64,000 nucleotides of DNA, from assembly GCA_022497145.1 (NCBI GenBank), contig MU385916.1:62001-126000 (forward strand), read 5' to 3'. The DNA comes from Rostrohypoxylon terebratum (lineage: Eukaryota; Ascomycota; Sordariomycetes; Xylariales; Hypoxylaceae). The position numbers and the translations under genes were made by a program. Below, piece by piece: positions 44,705 through 57,109 of the stretch. The notes beneath the pieces were generated by a model. It was not told where the DNA came from. It searched no databases and saw nothing but the letters and a program-made list of their open reading frames with translations. Positions within the stretch are counted from its first letter, which is position 1. Every line of letters begins with the position of its first letter.

Positions 44705-45357
44705 TCAGTTCTCTTCGGACTTGGGGCATGACTTAGTAAAGGCCGTACTGTCAAGACCTAGGTAATCCGCAGCCATTAGGAGCTCAAGACAAAGCTCGAC
44801 TGGGACTTCCATATCAGGAACTTGGTCCTGGTCTCGGTTCTTGTACCAGTATTGAAAGTACTCGACTACTTTCTCTAGCACGGTACCACTGTTCATATGT
44901 CAGTTTCGGATAGCCTTACATTGTAGACATGTGATGATAGGGTATAGAGACGGTTTAAGGGAGGGTGAGATGTCTCAGATCAAGTGTAGTGTGTTGTCAT
45001 TCAGACCATAGAAGAACGGTCTGTCAGTAAGAACACAGCGAAATTTTGTGATTCATCACTGACGATGTGTGGTGGGAGATAATAATTGATAGGGTGTGAG
45101 GCGTGTGAGGTGTTTACTCACCTGATCTCTTGAAATATGCATCTGCCAGTAATAGCCTCAGAGAATTGACCTGACCTATGTCAGTGCTATCCTGAGGTCG
45201 ATCGCCCATGGATGAATTGAGACGAGGTGGTTAGGTTAGGCTTACTGTTGGGGTCCAGCATGCTCTTGATGGCGGGACTAACCAGAGTCGCCTCTCGCAG
45301 CACTACAAACTCATAGCCATCACTCGAGACTAGAGTAACATATTTGCTGTCGCTCAT
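44705..45357 (-). CDS. ELC1: Elongin C (Skp1-like BTB/POZ fold), 114 aa
   Basis: Exons: 45357-45246, 45170-45122, 44888-44705; sum 345 nt. Begins SKYVTLVSSDGYEFVVLREATL, then SPAIKSMLDP, SQFSEAITGRCIFQEI across two introns, SGTVLEKVVEYFQYWYKN and the final ELCLELLMAADYLGLD. Elongin C links substrate receptors to cullin ubiquitin ligases and, in yeast, works with Ela1 in degradation of stalled RNA polymerase II. The 233-bp second intron is long for this genome. The 14-residue tail after YLGLD is longer than usual. The ATG at 45357 is chosen; the frame before it has only a GTG. Confidence 0.93.
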
Positions 45358-46417
45358 CTCGAGGGTTCTCAAAGGGCCCAAGGCCACTGTACAGTTATGA
45401 GATGTGGAAGAGAAATAGGTTGAAGAACGGGCGTGGAAAATTTTTTTTTTTCTTTTTTGATGTTCTTTCCAGGTTCGTATTATAGGTGGAGTTTTTTGCG
45501 CCTCAAATACAGTGCCGCCAGACTGCTGGGGGGGGGGCTCGGGGTTAGTTGCCTTTGTCGCTTCTCTGTGGCTGGTTTTTTTTCTTGTGGCAGGCTTTTA
45601 GTTGAGATTTTTATAGATTTTAGTGCACTTTTAGTAACTTTTAGTGAGTGAGCACTGCGTTATCCTCATCATGTGATTGGTTGAAAATGTTTTCTTAGAG
45701 GGCAGGTGGGGGGTTGTTTTATGCCAGATAGCAGCTGAAAGCCTGAAACAAACTGTGCAACCCGCGGTTGCCAGGTCGACGTTACCAATTGAGTTCCCAT
45801 TATTTACTACTAACCTTGAAGGCTCTGACGAAATGCACCGACCCAACCAACCAACCAGCACAATTCACCGAAGCCTCAGGTCAACCCGACACCCAGACAC
45901 CCAAGACACCCACATTTTCCCTTAAACCTTGAGAGTTTGGCCGCTGGTTTTGTTAAAACCAATCCATTCTTCACCTACGATCAACTACAACTATTTCGTT
46001 CGTCCAACGAACCTTGACGGCAAAAGTTTCACTTTTACAACCTTTTAAAACCACTTCAACCATCTCAACCACCTTAAACCACCTTAAAACCACATTTTAT
46101 TACTGTGATCTTCTCGCCTGTAATCTCCATCCGCATTCCGCATTCCGCAATCCCATCCAAATTCCATTCCTCCCCAATCCTTGAATCTTTGGGACGTCAC
46201 CGTTTCTCTCTCTCTATCGTCCCATCCGAAACCACCTTATCTCATCCTATCTACATTTCCTTTTCTCCCAATTCCGCAGTCCCGCAATCTCCAAGGTGAA
46301 GACTTAATTGGAAATTGGTAAATTAAGGACACAATTGCCCCGTTACCCATTTAGCAAAAAAAAATTCCGATCGAGCCACTTTACACGCCTCTAAGCCAAC
46401 CCGCGACCCGCCCAGAG
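45358..46417. promoter_or_regulatory. Shared 1.06-kb divergent promoter region of ELC1 and RHO4
   Basis: No gene in it. The Rho4-proximal 450 bp are a pyrimidine-rich leader (runs such as CCACCTTAAACCACCTTAAAACC and TTTCTCTCTCTCTATC) typical of fungal housekeeping promoters. T-runs and a G-run (GGGGGGGG near 45530) occur near ELC1. Confidence 0.5.
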
Positions 46418-47500
46418 ATGGCATCTCGCAACTCTTACTTCGGCGGTGGAGGTGGTGAGAAGAATGAGAGTGGTATCCAACGACGTGGAACCGGCAAGGA
46501 GCGTAACACGCGATCGAGTGAAGGAACCGTTAGTACCGTTATGAGCGCGTCTACAGGCAGAGAGTCGTCGGCAACCCATATGACAGATGCACCCGCCTAC
46601 TCCAAAAAGATCGTGGTGGTTGGTGATGGTGGTTGCGGCAAGACATGTTTGCTGATCAGCTACAGTCAAGGCTATTTCCCAGAGGTACGATGCCACAATG
46701 CCATTAGATACTTACCTTACCTATACAATCCCCTGTCACCTTTCCTCTCGTCGCCGCCCCTCTATTTTTGTATATCCATCCTGGATACTTGCGCCAGAAA
46801 TTAATATCAATTCTAGAAATATGTGCCTACTGTCTTCGAGAACTACATCACATATCCAACCCACCAACCCAGTGGTAAGACCGTCGAGCTCGCACTCTGG
46901 GATACCGCCGGACAAGAGGAGTACGACCGACTCCGACCACTGTCGTACCCCGAGACCGATCTTATCTTCGTCTGCTTTGCCATCGACTGTCCCAACTCGC
47001 TTGACAATGTCTTAGACAAGGTTCGTCACTATTTTCCTATCACGATATTGCCTTTCGATATCTGCTATAGGTGAGAAGAGATAAGAATCTTGGGACTGAC
47101 AAGAGTTTAGTGGTACCCTGAGGTCCTCCACTTCTGCCCCTACACGCCTCTGATCCTCGTGGGTCTCAAGTCGGATCTACGATCCAACAAGGCGTGTGTC
47201 AACCTACTCAATGCCCAGGGCCTCACGCCCGTTACCAGCGAGCAGGGTCAGGGCGTCGCGGAGAAGATGGGCGCACAATATATGGAGTGCAGCAGTAAAG
47301 AGATGACCGGTGTCGATGAGATCTTCGACCGAGCGATCCAGACGGTGGTAGCAAACGACCGACGTAACCTCGAGGTCGCCATGGCCGCTGCTCCGACCTC
47401 GATGCCTGGCCCTAGCGGCTCCTCCGGCGGCGGACGCAACAGTGGAATCCCCGGCCTCCGCGCTTTTAAGAAGAAGAAGCGGAACTGCAACTTCTTGTGA
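46418..47500 (+). CDS. RHO4: Rho4-type small GTPase, 286 aa
   Basis: Exons: 46418-46684, 46817-47020, 47111-47500; sum 861 nt. A Rho-family GTPase of the Rho4 branch, which in filamentous fungi directs septum formation. An N-terminal extension of about 60 residues, Gly/Ser-rich, precedes the GTPase fold, as usual for Rho4. G1 GDGGCGKT at residues 69-76, effector loop YVPTVFENYITYP, G3 DTAGQEEYDRLRPLSYP, G4 region VGLKSDLR, G5 CSSKEMTG. The tail AFKKKKRNCNFL has a polybasic stretch and a CNFL CAAX box, whose final Leu predicts geranylgeranylation. The second intron has a less common GTTCGT donor. Confidence 0.93.
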
Positions 47501-48511
47501 AAGGTTCTGCCTAGGTAGCAGCTTGGAAGCTGCATGGACTTACTTAGGCTTACGGGAGCTTGATAGCTTGCTATCAAAATACTAAGATGGATGGATGAGA
47601 GAGAAACATAACTACTAATGACCTTTTGCATGACAACAACAATTTTTTCTTTTTCGACGACAAAGTTTTTTCTTGCTCTACTCTTACGACCTCGGATAGG
47701 GAAGGTCGGGATCAGCCATTTTGTTTGTTTTCTCCCAATAGAGAGAGAGAGCTCTTGCATTTCAAGATGTTGATGTGCGTGGCGTTCCCGCGAGTCCCTT
47801 CTATTCCTCTCTTGCTACACACCACCTTCGTATAAGGGTCTAATGATTAGGATCAAAGGATGGGCAATTGGTGTTCGTCTATCTTTTTTTGTTACTCTTT
47901 TCTTGCCTCGGAACCTGGCTCGGACTTTGGCCTGCGTTGGCTCTTTACCAACCCACCCACTCACGATAGCTAATGGTTACGCAAAGTTGCTTTTTTATTT
48001 TCTCGGACGAAAGATAATGAAGAACACGCTTGCTCCGCCCCCCCAAAACAACCACACACACGTTTCGCCTGAAAAGAATTACCGCCGCCGATGAAGAAAA
48101 AAAGGAGATGAGACGACCTTGGAATGGATTAACTGGAAACAAGTGAGAAGTGAAGTTACGTGTACCAATTCATGCGTCTGTTTACGAGAGGGGGGGATTT
48201 TGTCACCCTTCCCTTTCGCTGTACGAATTCTAGTTTCTGCTCTTGGCACTGCTTGCCTGTTTACCCTTCAAGGCATGGAATAGGAAATTCAGAAATTCAT
48301 GACATCTTGGTTTTTTTTGGTGCCTCATTGCTTGAGAGCGACATGCGTAATCTAATGTGCTATGGCTTTGTCAAGCCAGAGCGGGTATCGTTCGTGACCA
48401 ATCGTTGCTAGAAATCCACTCGTAGTCTCCTAGCATTCGTAGAAACTTCTTTTTCTCTCTCCCCTGATCCCGCCTTTTTGTGTTAATAACCCCCCACAAG
48501 GCCACATCACA
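47501..48511. other. Convergent 3' region between RHO4 and DAD1
   Basis: About 1 kb with many T-runs; no gene supported. Confidence 0.5.
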
Positions 48512-49033
48512 TTATGAACTCTTCCCTGCTGTCATAGTCTCCCCCTCGCCCTGCTGCTGCCCCTGGCCTTCCTCACCCTCGGAGCCGGTCTTACCGTCCT
48601 CGGGATCCTTAGCCATCACGTTCTCGAACTGGGACCACAGCGCCTCGACGGACGAAAACTCGTTGCCAACCGCGACGACGGCCTCGAGCGATCGGTTCAG
48701 CTTGTTTATGTTGGCGAGGACGTGCTCGAAGCTCTGTTTTCACACACCGCGTTAGCCAGCCCTCTTCCTCTAAATACCTAGTTTCTAGATCCATTCAACA
48801 CGGTTGATCCAAGCCGGGAGTGGAGTTGGCGTGATGATGATGATGATGATGATGATGATGAGGCAATGGATGGATGGGAAGGGTGGGAGGGAGGAAGGGA
48901 AGAGACAAACCATAGCGATCTCGCCGATCAACGCCTCCCGCTGCTGCTCGAAGTACGACTTCTCCCGGTCGCGCTCGCGGTCCCGGATGCTCAGCGCCGA
49001 CATCGAGCGCTGCAGTTGCTGGTTCGTGGACAT
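48512..49033 (-). CDS. DAD1: DASH/Dam1 complex subunit Dad1, 114 aa
   Basis: Exon 1 49033-48911, intron 48910-48734, exon 2 48733-48512; sum 345 nt. Dad1 is part of the Dam1/DASH ring that couples kinetochores to microtubules. Signature: SYFEQQREALIGEIAM joined to SFEHVLANINKLNRSLEAVV and AVGNEFSSVEALWSQFENVM. The tail is acidic and Gln/Gly-rich (GSEGEEGQGQQQGEGE). The gene is too small and split to be seen as one frame. The intron starts with GTTTGT and contains a TGA-type microsatellite. Confidence 0.93.
48834..48862. repeat. Trinucleotide microsatellite (GAT)n in the DAD1 intron
   Basis: About nine perfect GAT/ATG units. Located inside the DAD1 intron, so length variation would not change the protein. 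Confidence 0.85.
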
Positions 49034-49809
49034 GGTGTTTCGTCTGGCCCAATCGCGAAGCATACACACACAATCTCGTGATACGGTAAAGCCTGTACCT
49101 GTAGTAGCAAAAGAACAGATAAGGGGAAGTGACGTAAGGGACCCGTGCCGTCTAATAATAGGTGGGTTCAGTTAGCCTTTTAAATGGATAACCCGTTGTA
49201 CTACTGGAGATGATCCGACGCGTCGTTGCGCGTACATTTTAAGTTGGATTTGGCGGGGTTCGGTTTTGGGGTAACCCCTCTACGCTCACTTACATAATAA
49301 CACCCCTTAGGACCTAGGTACGACCTGCAACAGCAGATGAATATTACAGGCACTGGTACATGAAGGAGGATAAAAAAGCACCAATATTGTCAAAATGATA
49401 TGGGACACACTGCATTATCTGGTGTCTCATATAACATACGTTTTTCACAAGTAAATTTCATACAGTGTCCCGGGGACGCTAGGAAGTCAGGCTGTCCCAA
49501 CCCCGATATTCCCAACGTTGTCCCTCCAAGCTTCTACTATACAGGTTGATCATTCGCGTCGCCATGCTCCCGCATAATGCGGATTGACGTGGTCATCAAT
49601 AAAATCCCTCTGAATGGCGACGTGTACATGCCCCTATCCTCGATGTCCTCGATGTCTATAGCCTATTCGTGTTGCATCCGTCATTCCTTCATGCAGTGCA
49701 AGAAACCCGATATGGGAAAATATTCCTTCCCTAAAACGCCTGTGTGGTATTGGTATCAAGAGCCAAGAGTAAAATTCGTCACGGAATGTGGCAATCCAAC
49801 TGTAACACA
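49034..49809. other. Intergenic region
   Basis: Upstream of DAD1 and downstream of PPG1; no gene supported. Confidence 0.45.
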
Positions 49810-51200
49810 TTATAAAAAGTAATCAGACGGGCCCCGTCGTCCTGCCGGCACATGCCTCAAGTCATCAGGGACGGCCGAGAAGATGCTGAATTTAGGATCG
49901 AGGTTCTTGTCCACGGACATGATCGAGGCAACGTTTCCACATCGGTAGCAATAGTTCGGCGCCGACCAAACCGTGACAACGGAGTTTTGCGGGAAGTGAT
50001 ACTATTCACAAGTAAGCAAGTGAAGAACTGGTGCTCTTGAATAATGAAGCTTACCTTGTAGCCTTCGTTGACCAGTTGGTGAGCGCGAGCAATCAACTTT
50101 AGGCCATTGACATGATTAAACTCCGTCGCCACCTTGTCACCGAACAACCATCCCGCTCCTCTCGGGCTAACGGCCCATGTCTCGACTTCCTCCGGATCGC
50201 TCCAGACCAGATCGCAGAATGCTCCCTCATGAGGAATCTCCTGCGCCCGTGCAACAACACGGATCTGATCAATCGTGCGAATCTCGGGACTCAGTCCTCC
50301 GTGGACGCAAAGGATCTCCCCATCCACGATAGCGGCTAGGACCAGGAAATCGAAAACCTGGCAACATGACTTCCAGACCGACGCATTTCCATACTTTTGC
50401 TGACATTCTTCGTAAAAGCCATAAACCTGGGTGATCTGTCGAGATTCATGGTTACCGCGAACGAGAACGATGCGATCGGGATATCTAGAGTGCGTTAGAA
50501 TACGTAGGTATATGGAAGGAGTCATGTCGGTCGTTCTTACTTAGCCTTCAAGCACATAAGTAATGTGAATGTTTCTAGACTAAAGTATCCACGATCCACG
50601 AAGTCGCCTAAGAACACAAAGCGAGTATCAGCGTTGCTGACGGCTTCCGAAGCGTCTGATGAGTTGCGTTGAGAAATATTTGGAGATTCGTTGCCCTCTT
50701 CCTCCTCTTCTGCATTAGTGGACTCTTCATTGGGAAGCCCCGGAACATCTCCAACTGGATTCTTTGGCTTCTTTATCTTCTTCTTCAATTTCGGGTTAGT
50801 AATCTCAGTGGGCGGTTCGATATCTGCTGAGGTAATTACGGAAGTTGAGGTTATAGGTGCCTCGGTGACGGGTTGACCCGGCATACCACCACTAACGCGG
50901 AAAAGCTCGAGTAGATCGTAGAATTGGCCATGGATGTCCCCGCAGATAGTGACTGGAGTAACTACCGGTTGGATATTGGATTCTAATTGGGAATGAAAAG
51001 TTAGAGTGGCTTTACTAGCGGGGCGCAAACGTGAGCATACCTTCCATCAAGACTTCCTTGACTATCTCGCATAGCTCTTTCATTACTGGCTCCGGTAGGT
51101 AACGACATTGTTTAGCTTGTTCCAGCCACTCATCTAAGCCAGAACCAGGTGTCAACTTTGCCGGTCCCGGCTTGGGGACGGCAGGTTTGGAAGAACTCAT
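49810..51200 (-). CDS. PPG1: PP2A-like serine/threonine phosphatase PPG1, 407 aa, with an inserted acidic segment
   Basis: Exons: 51200-51041, 50982-50541, 50484-50055, 50001-49810; sum 1224 nt. Metal and phosphate-binding motifs: GDIHGQF (68-74), GDFVDRG (179-185), RGNHESRQ (from 210), VHGGLSPEI, WSDPEEVETWAVSPRGAGWLFG, ARAHQLV and VWSAPNYCYRCGN. It ends DYFL, the PP2A-type carboxymethylation tail. PPG1 works in a STRIPAK-related complex; yeast Ppg1 affects glycogen and mitophagy. Between GDIHG and GDFVDRG there are about 80 extra residues (roughly 90-170) with KKKIKKPK and EEEEEGNESP stretches. The insert is in frame and has no splice signals that would remove it. Without it the length fits PP2A relatives. 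Confidence 0.92.
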
Positions 51201-52477
51201 TGCGATTTGTACAATTGTATGGTGATTGTGTCCTGACTTGTGGACTAGTCACAAATAGTGGCGCTTAAGATCGTGCTGCGACTCCTCGAGTAATTGATTC
51301 AAGACTCCTGTCAAAGACGGGTCTAGTAAAACATAGAAAGAGTTCAATAAAATAATTGTTGCTGCACTATGATGATAATAGATCGGGTGTCTCTGGCTGC
51401 GACAGAACCAGATGCCTTGACAAGACGTGTTAAGTTTGGTTGCGCGTTGCCGACGGGTGTGTCAGTACTGGACTAGCTGCTTATCTGCGGATTGGATCGA
51501 GCGCCGGAGATTATTCACGTCTTCTAACTTAGTCTTTCGATGGTGAGTTGGACGGGACTGTATTATTGGAGTTGTTTTTTGCAAAAAGGTATTGTCGCAG
51601 AGGCCGTCCGAGACGAAAGGTTCGTCTCTTCAAGCGAGTTTTTGCGGTAATGGGAAGTTTGGACAAAATACAATCCCTCTGTAGTTTCAGGCGCAATTGT
51701 TAAAGGTCAACTTTCGAGGTTGCGCACCTTCCAACTCGGCTCGGTTCGCATGAATGATTATTCCGATTATTAAGCGTGATTATTAAGTTGAATTGAGTTG
51801 GCAGGTTGGATTCAGTTGGATTTGGGATTTTCTGCCAGGTAGCCTGGCACCTGGTAGCACAAAAACTTCAATACAAGAAATATACCTTGGTATGTACATA
51901 CCTCACTTTTCACATAGACTCTTTTATCTACATTCACTATCAAGTCTCGCTATGGAATAACTCATGAATGAATTCATGTGGCCTATTATTCCGCACCCCT
52001 GAGATTGACCCTCCATATATACTCGGATTTTCATTTCAAAGAGTACCAAAAAACATTTTCACCATTTCCATTAAAGCGTGATTGCGGGACTGACTAATAC
52101 TTTGCTATCCTACTAGAATTACAAATATCTCAGTATTGGGGGTTAAAGCAGGATCGGTGGTTGTGATTCCAGCCATGTCCATTCAACGGATATTCTGTTT
52201 AGGCCGTAGACTCATATTTGGCTAGCTACTAGCTCATGTAGCCTAATGCTTTGAAAACACCCGATCCTTCGGCCTAATTCGTAATGAATATGTGACCAGA
52301 AGCTGTGTCCACCCATAGCTCGTACAGCTACCAATGTAGCAGTTCGATTCAAAGTGTTGTCCACTAGATAGAGTAGTCGATTTTTCGACGGTTGTCTAGA
52401 ACTCGATTATCATGCGCATCCCATGCATGAAACTCCTGGTATTATAGAATTGATATTTATCAACTCATGGTCACTCT
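51201..52477. other. Intergenic region between PPG1 and UPF3
   Basis: 1.28 kb, no gene supported. Left part is the PPG1 promoter; the right part is the 3' side of UPF3. Confidence 0.5.
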
Positions 52478-54422
52478 TCAGCCAGGGGGGGCTGCAGCGC
52501 CCGAGTCCTTGGAGTTCGTGGCGGCGGCGTTTGGTACTGCGGAGCTAGATGCCTCGCCGGATACGTTGCTAGTCGCGTTCGCGTTGCCACCTCCTCGACG
52601 TCCTCGGCCACGACCGCCACGCTTAGGACGATCTGGTGGAGCGTCGCTATTCGTTTTGTCAGCCGCTAGTTGTGTCGAGGGTTGGACCGGCTTCTTGATC
52701 TCTTTCCTCTCTAATACCTGTACGGTGCCTTGTGCGACAGACACTGGACTCGCAGTGATAGCTTTGACTAGGGCCTCGTGATCCCCGAAATCAACATAGG
52801 CGAAACCCTTTCTCTTGTCTATCTCGACAAATGTGACGGAGCCATATACCTCCATAGCTTGCTTTAGGAGCGGCTCCGTGACACCCTGCGACGGGTTGGC
52901 ATGCTTTACGAAAGCACGGGTTGCTCCTGCAGTAACCGAAGGCTGACCGGATCCTTTCTTCTGTGATGAAGCTGGCTTCGGCGTCGAGGACTTGCCAGCA
53001 GCAGCCTTAGGGCCGGTCGGGGGCGCCGAGGTTGCGGATGCTGTGGCGGCAGAGGCCGCTGAAGCAGTAACCGTAGGAGGGATATCATCCTTTCTCTTAA
53101 GAATGACGGGTGTGGTCACTGGAACCGACTTTGTTGCGCTGCTTGTATTCTCTTTCCCCTTAGGCGTATCTCCAGACGCATTTTGCTTGGCGGCCTTCGC
53201 ACCTCGAGACCGACGCGACCCCTCCGCTGTCTGGGCTTTCGGGGCAGTTGGTGCGGAGGGGGGTGCTGATGAAGTAGATTGGCTAGGCTTCATGGGGGTT
53301 GTAGAGGCCGTGTCTTTGCTGTCCTTCTCCTTGCCAGTATCGGTTTTAGCAGCTGCTTCCGCCTTAGCCGCATCCTGACGAGCTCTTCTATGAGCACTCC
53401 CAGGACTGAGGCCAAGATCGCGTTGCAAAATCTTAGCTGCGGCAGCGATATTAGCTCGTCGGCTCTTAGGCGCCGCCTCTTCGATCGCCTTGCTTGCTGT
53501 AGCGGAGGTAGGCGTGGATTTAGTAGCTTCCGCAGACTCCTGGGCTGTTGCTTTCTTAGTGAGAAGTTTGACGGGCTCCTTTGGTTTCCTCTCGTCCTTC
53601 TCAGCAGCCTTCTCAGACTTTTCTGTTTTAGACTCCTTGGTCTTCTTCTTGGAGTCTTCTTGACTTCCTTTCGTCTTCCCCTGAGATTCATGCCGACCGT
53701 GCTTACTACTTTTGGTGCTAGTCGTTTCTTTGCCCTTGTTTGCCTTCTTCTCTTTGATGAATTCAACCAAGGGTGTTGTCGTGACCTTCACACTTTCTCT
53801 GGGCGACTCCTCGGCAACTTGTTCGGCCTCTGCTTCCTTGACGGCCGGATCCTGCGTAAGGCTGTCGAGAAAAGCCATGAAGTCGGGGTCCTGGTCGATA
53901 GTGCCTTGCTTAGAATCCGTACGACGCTTAGTTGTTGGCACTTTCTGGTAGATAGAAAGCTCTAAATATGGAGGTCCTACGAGGGCTGGGTCGTTAAACG
54001 TCCTCTTATCATCCTCCCAAATGGATCTTTGAACAATTTCCGCTAATACAGGGATATCGTCGGTTCGCAAAACTTGGAGATAGCATCGCGCTGGATAGGA
54101 TGGGTTTGAGGGGCTAAATGCGCAGAATTAGCAAGATGTCATACGCCAATGCCAATGGCAGTTATATGCAAGTAATTTGTAGCACTCACTCCTGGGAAAC
54201 CTGGCCATCATGAAATTTGGTCCAATCCACCTTACCGTTCCCACTCTTCCATTCGTCTCCTAGAATAGCCCAGAACTCGGCTTCGGTGATACCAGGGGGA
54301 AGGCGACGGATAATGACTTTCTTGCCTCGAGCGGGCTCCTTAGCCTTAGTCTTTGGTGCGTCATTGGTCGCAAGGGTGGAGGAGACCGGCAGGACGCCAT
54401 TAGCTTTTCGCGTGGTCGTCAT
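52478..54422 (-). CDS. UPF3: Nonsense-mediated decay factor UPF3 (Smg-4/UPF3 family), 622 aa, with an extra C-terminal RRM
   Basis: Exon 1 54422-54190, intron 54189-54114, exon 2 54113-52478; sum 1869 nt. The Smg4/UPF3 domain lies at about residues 30-170: KKVIIRRLPPGITEAEFWAIL, SNPSYPARCYLQVLRTDDIP, VGPPYLELSIYQKVP, PDFMAFLDSL. UPF3 binds UPF2 and links it to the exon-junction complex or ribosome. Residues 170-470 are charged and low-complexity. At about 476-548 there is a second RRM-like fold: TRAFVKHANPSQGVTEPLL, YGSVTFVEIDKRKGFAYVDF (RNP1), VQVLERKE. A RGGRGRGRRGGG box follows. The ATG at 54422 is used; the frame before it only has TTG. Confidence 0.88.
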
Positions 54423-55337
54423 GTTGGACGATGCTGCCACAATCAAAGATTAAATAAGGATATGTTTTCGCGGCTGATCCTTGTTTAGTTGCTCTTCTGT
54501 CATTATTGTTGTCAAAATAGGTAGTTGTTCTTGTTTGTTATTGACTTTTGGAGGTTCTCAGTTTATGGTTTGATAAAATGAAAGATGAAGAAGGCAAGGC
54601 TGAGCCACCCCGCCGCTGGAAAACAACAGGGCAGGTGCCATCCACCATGCAAAGTCCCTAGCGGGTGCGCTAACTACGCTAAGAAAGCTTCTACACCCAT
54701 GTAAGGAGATCCACTGTTCCCGCGCTGTAGCGGAGCGGGGCAGGCAGGCAGGCAGGACGCCGCGCCTGCAACCTGAACCTCGACATCCATGGATATTTAA
54801 AGTTCCATGGATTCTGCCATAGATTTCAAGGTTACTTTTAAAACACCTCACCATCCTTTTTATTGTCTAGGCGATAGGTAAATTACCGGTTCCTAATGAG
54901 TATGCCACGAGTGTTTAGAGACATTCAATACCCCAAATCTCATCAAAGAGAACCAACTCCCAATCGATATTATGAAATCTCATTCTACAATTCGAGATAA
55001 ACAATGCAAACGCTACGATCTCGATTGACGCCACTCTCGTATTCTATGGCCACCTAGTAGCTACCTACTAAGGTAGGTACTTAAGTCTTAAGCATAAGAA
55101 TGGATTTGTATTAGGCCTTTGTGGAGCAATCCATAACACGATCTAGACCTCGAATGGATAAAGTCTCGCGGTTGTGATACTCCGTGGGACTTCAGCTCCG
55201 TTAACTCCGTCCTGCTCTGCTAGTATTCGGCCAAGCTGTTGTCTACTTAAAGTCTTAAACCCTTCTACATTGCAAAGCCAAGTGTATGAGGCCACATTCT
55301 AGCAATCACCTGTAAGGAGACCATTGCTATAATCACC
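54423..55337. other. Divergent upstream region of UPF3 and SDR gene
   Basis: No gene supported. A short GGCAGGCAGGCAGG run is at about 54740. Confidence 0.5.
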
Positions 55338-56247
55338 ATGGCTCGTATCTTCATCACCGGCTCATCAGACGGTCTTGGTTTACGCTCAGCGCAAGCCCTT
55401 ACAAAACGTGGGCATGACGTCTTCCTTCACGCTCGTAACAGTGAGAGGGCACAGGATGCTCGTGCCGCCTGTCCGGAAGCCAAAGATGTATTCGTCGCAG
55501 ACCTTTCGTCAACAGAAGAGACCAAATCCTTAGCAGCACAGCTAAACCAGACAGGTCCTTGGGATGCCATTGTTCATAACGCTGGTCTCATGAATGGCGT
55601 GGCTAGTGTCAAGGGCAAGGAGGGACTCCCCGCGCTATTCGCCGTCAATACACTAGCACCTTATACCATATCATCGTTAGTCGATCCCCCGCCGAAACGT
55701 TACGTGTTTGTTAGCAGTGGTATGCATCACGGTGGCGACCCATCGCTGCGGAATATCGAACGATCTGGATACAGTGACACCAAACTACACAACGTCTTGT
55801 TAGCCTTCTGGTTCGCTCGGCGACTTAGGGACAAAGGAGTTTTAAGCAATGCTCTTAACGTGCGTAATTCCGAGAACTCATCTTACGCTTGTAGGACCCT
55901 GTTCCATTATAGATTTCAATTTCCTAAACCCATTCCATTCTCATTGTTACCTTATACGGATAATACTTTACTGACTACTTATTGGTCAGCCGGGATGGGT
56001 TCCAACCAAGATGGGCGGCTGGAGCGCCCCTGGAGACATTAACGCTGCCATCGATACATACGTTCTACTAGCAGAAGGGTCGGGACCAGCAGAAGGGAAA
56101 ACGGGAGGTTTCTGGTACCAGACCCGCGCCAGAACCTCGAAGGGCTCAGGTCGCGAGACGAATTACGAGAGATCACTTGATGATGAAGCATGTCAACAGA
56201 AGCTCATTGACACCCTTGCGAGAATTTCGGGCGTGGCGCCGCCTTAA
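55338..56247 (+). CDS. Short-chain dehydrogenase/reductase, 259 aa
   Basis: Exon 1 55338-55859, intron 55860-55989 (GTGCGT donor, GGTCAG acceptor), exon 2 55990-56247; sum 780 nt. The fold runs FITGSSDGLG (cofactor loop from residue 7), HARNSERAQ, VHNAGLM (NAG at 81-83), VFVSSGMHH (S127) and YSDTK (Y145, K149). The intron join restores NPGWVPTKMGG, the conserved PG motif after the catalytic site. Substrate not determinable; the cofactor loop followed by HAR suggests NADP. Unspliced, the frame ends early, which would look like a shorter protein. Confidence 0.87.
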
Positions 56248-57109
56248 TAGTATTCAAATTTCGACAGGCGCGATCCTATACTACGACCGAGCTTAGAGAA
56301 TCCTTGCTAAGAGTAGAATGCAGATAATTGCACTAGTCAGGTTAAGAGATATATATCACGGATTAGCATGTATTGCTAGACCAAAGAATGTATCCCTTTC
56401 CTATATCCTTTAAACTAGCAAATCACAGCACCATTTTGATGCTATAAACGAAACCAAAGGAGATTAAAATGCTTGTGGATGAAACCGACCAGTGGGATGG
56501 GCTATACTGAGGATTATGTGGTCTCAGGGGCAGTTTATCCTGTCTAACCGCTCATGGATGACCCTCCACATAGCAACTATGTACCCGGTCTGCCGGTTTA
56601 TTATAGTATACAAAGCTGCGAGGAGAGGAATGGATAGCTCGTGCCAATCAACCCTAACCGACTATACCCACTATTTTCTACATTCCTTTCGTATACTGTT
56701 GACGCAGAGGTGCTATATTGGAATTCAATGTGTTAGGCTGCGCAGTCCAGGGGTTAGTTGATGCGCGCGTAAAATAGTCTTACCTAGCACACCAATGCAA
56801 GACGGTTAGTATACCGTGACCGGACTTTTATGATTCACTATGTACTCATTTATTACGTACAGCCATCTAGTTGGTGAAGCAGTTCTCTAGCTCAGGTGAG
56901 AACGGCAATAGGGGTAAGCAAAGGTATCTCAGCGAATCGAAGGTCCAACCTACCTACTCATTACACGAATGACGGTGACCCTTCTTCAGATAGACCTAGT
57001 TCCTATGCTTTAATGTTCTCGTGTCGATTATCAACTGATAAACCCTTTAATATACCTACATTTACACCTCGCCTATCTACGACCAGGACGAAGCATCGTT
57101 CTATACACC
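56248..57109. other. Intergenic region
   Basis: No gene supported; probable upstream sequence of the Zn2Cys6 ORF. Confidence 0.45.

Noticed and set aside
53279..53965. 228-codon plus-strand ORF opposite UPF3
   Set aside because: Antisense of the low-complexity UPF3 linker; Leu/Arg/Cys/Phe-rich translation without any motif.
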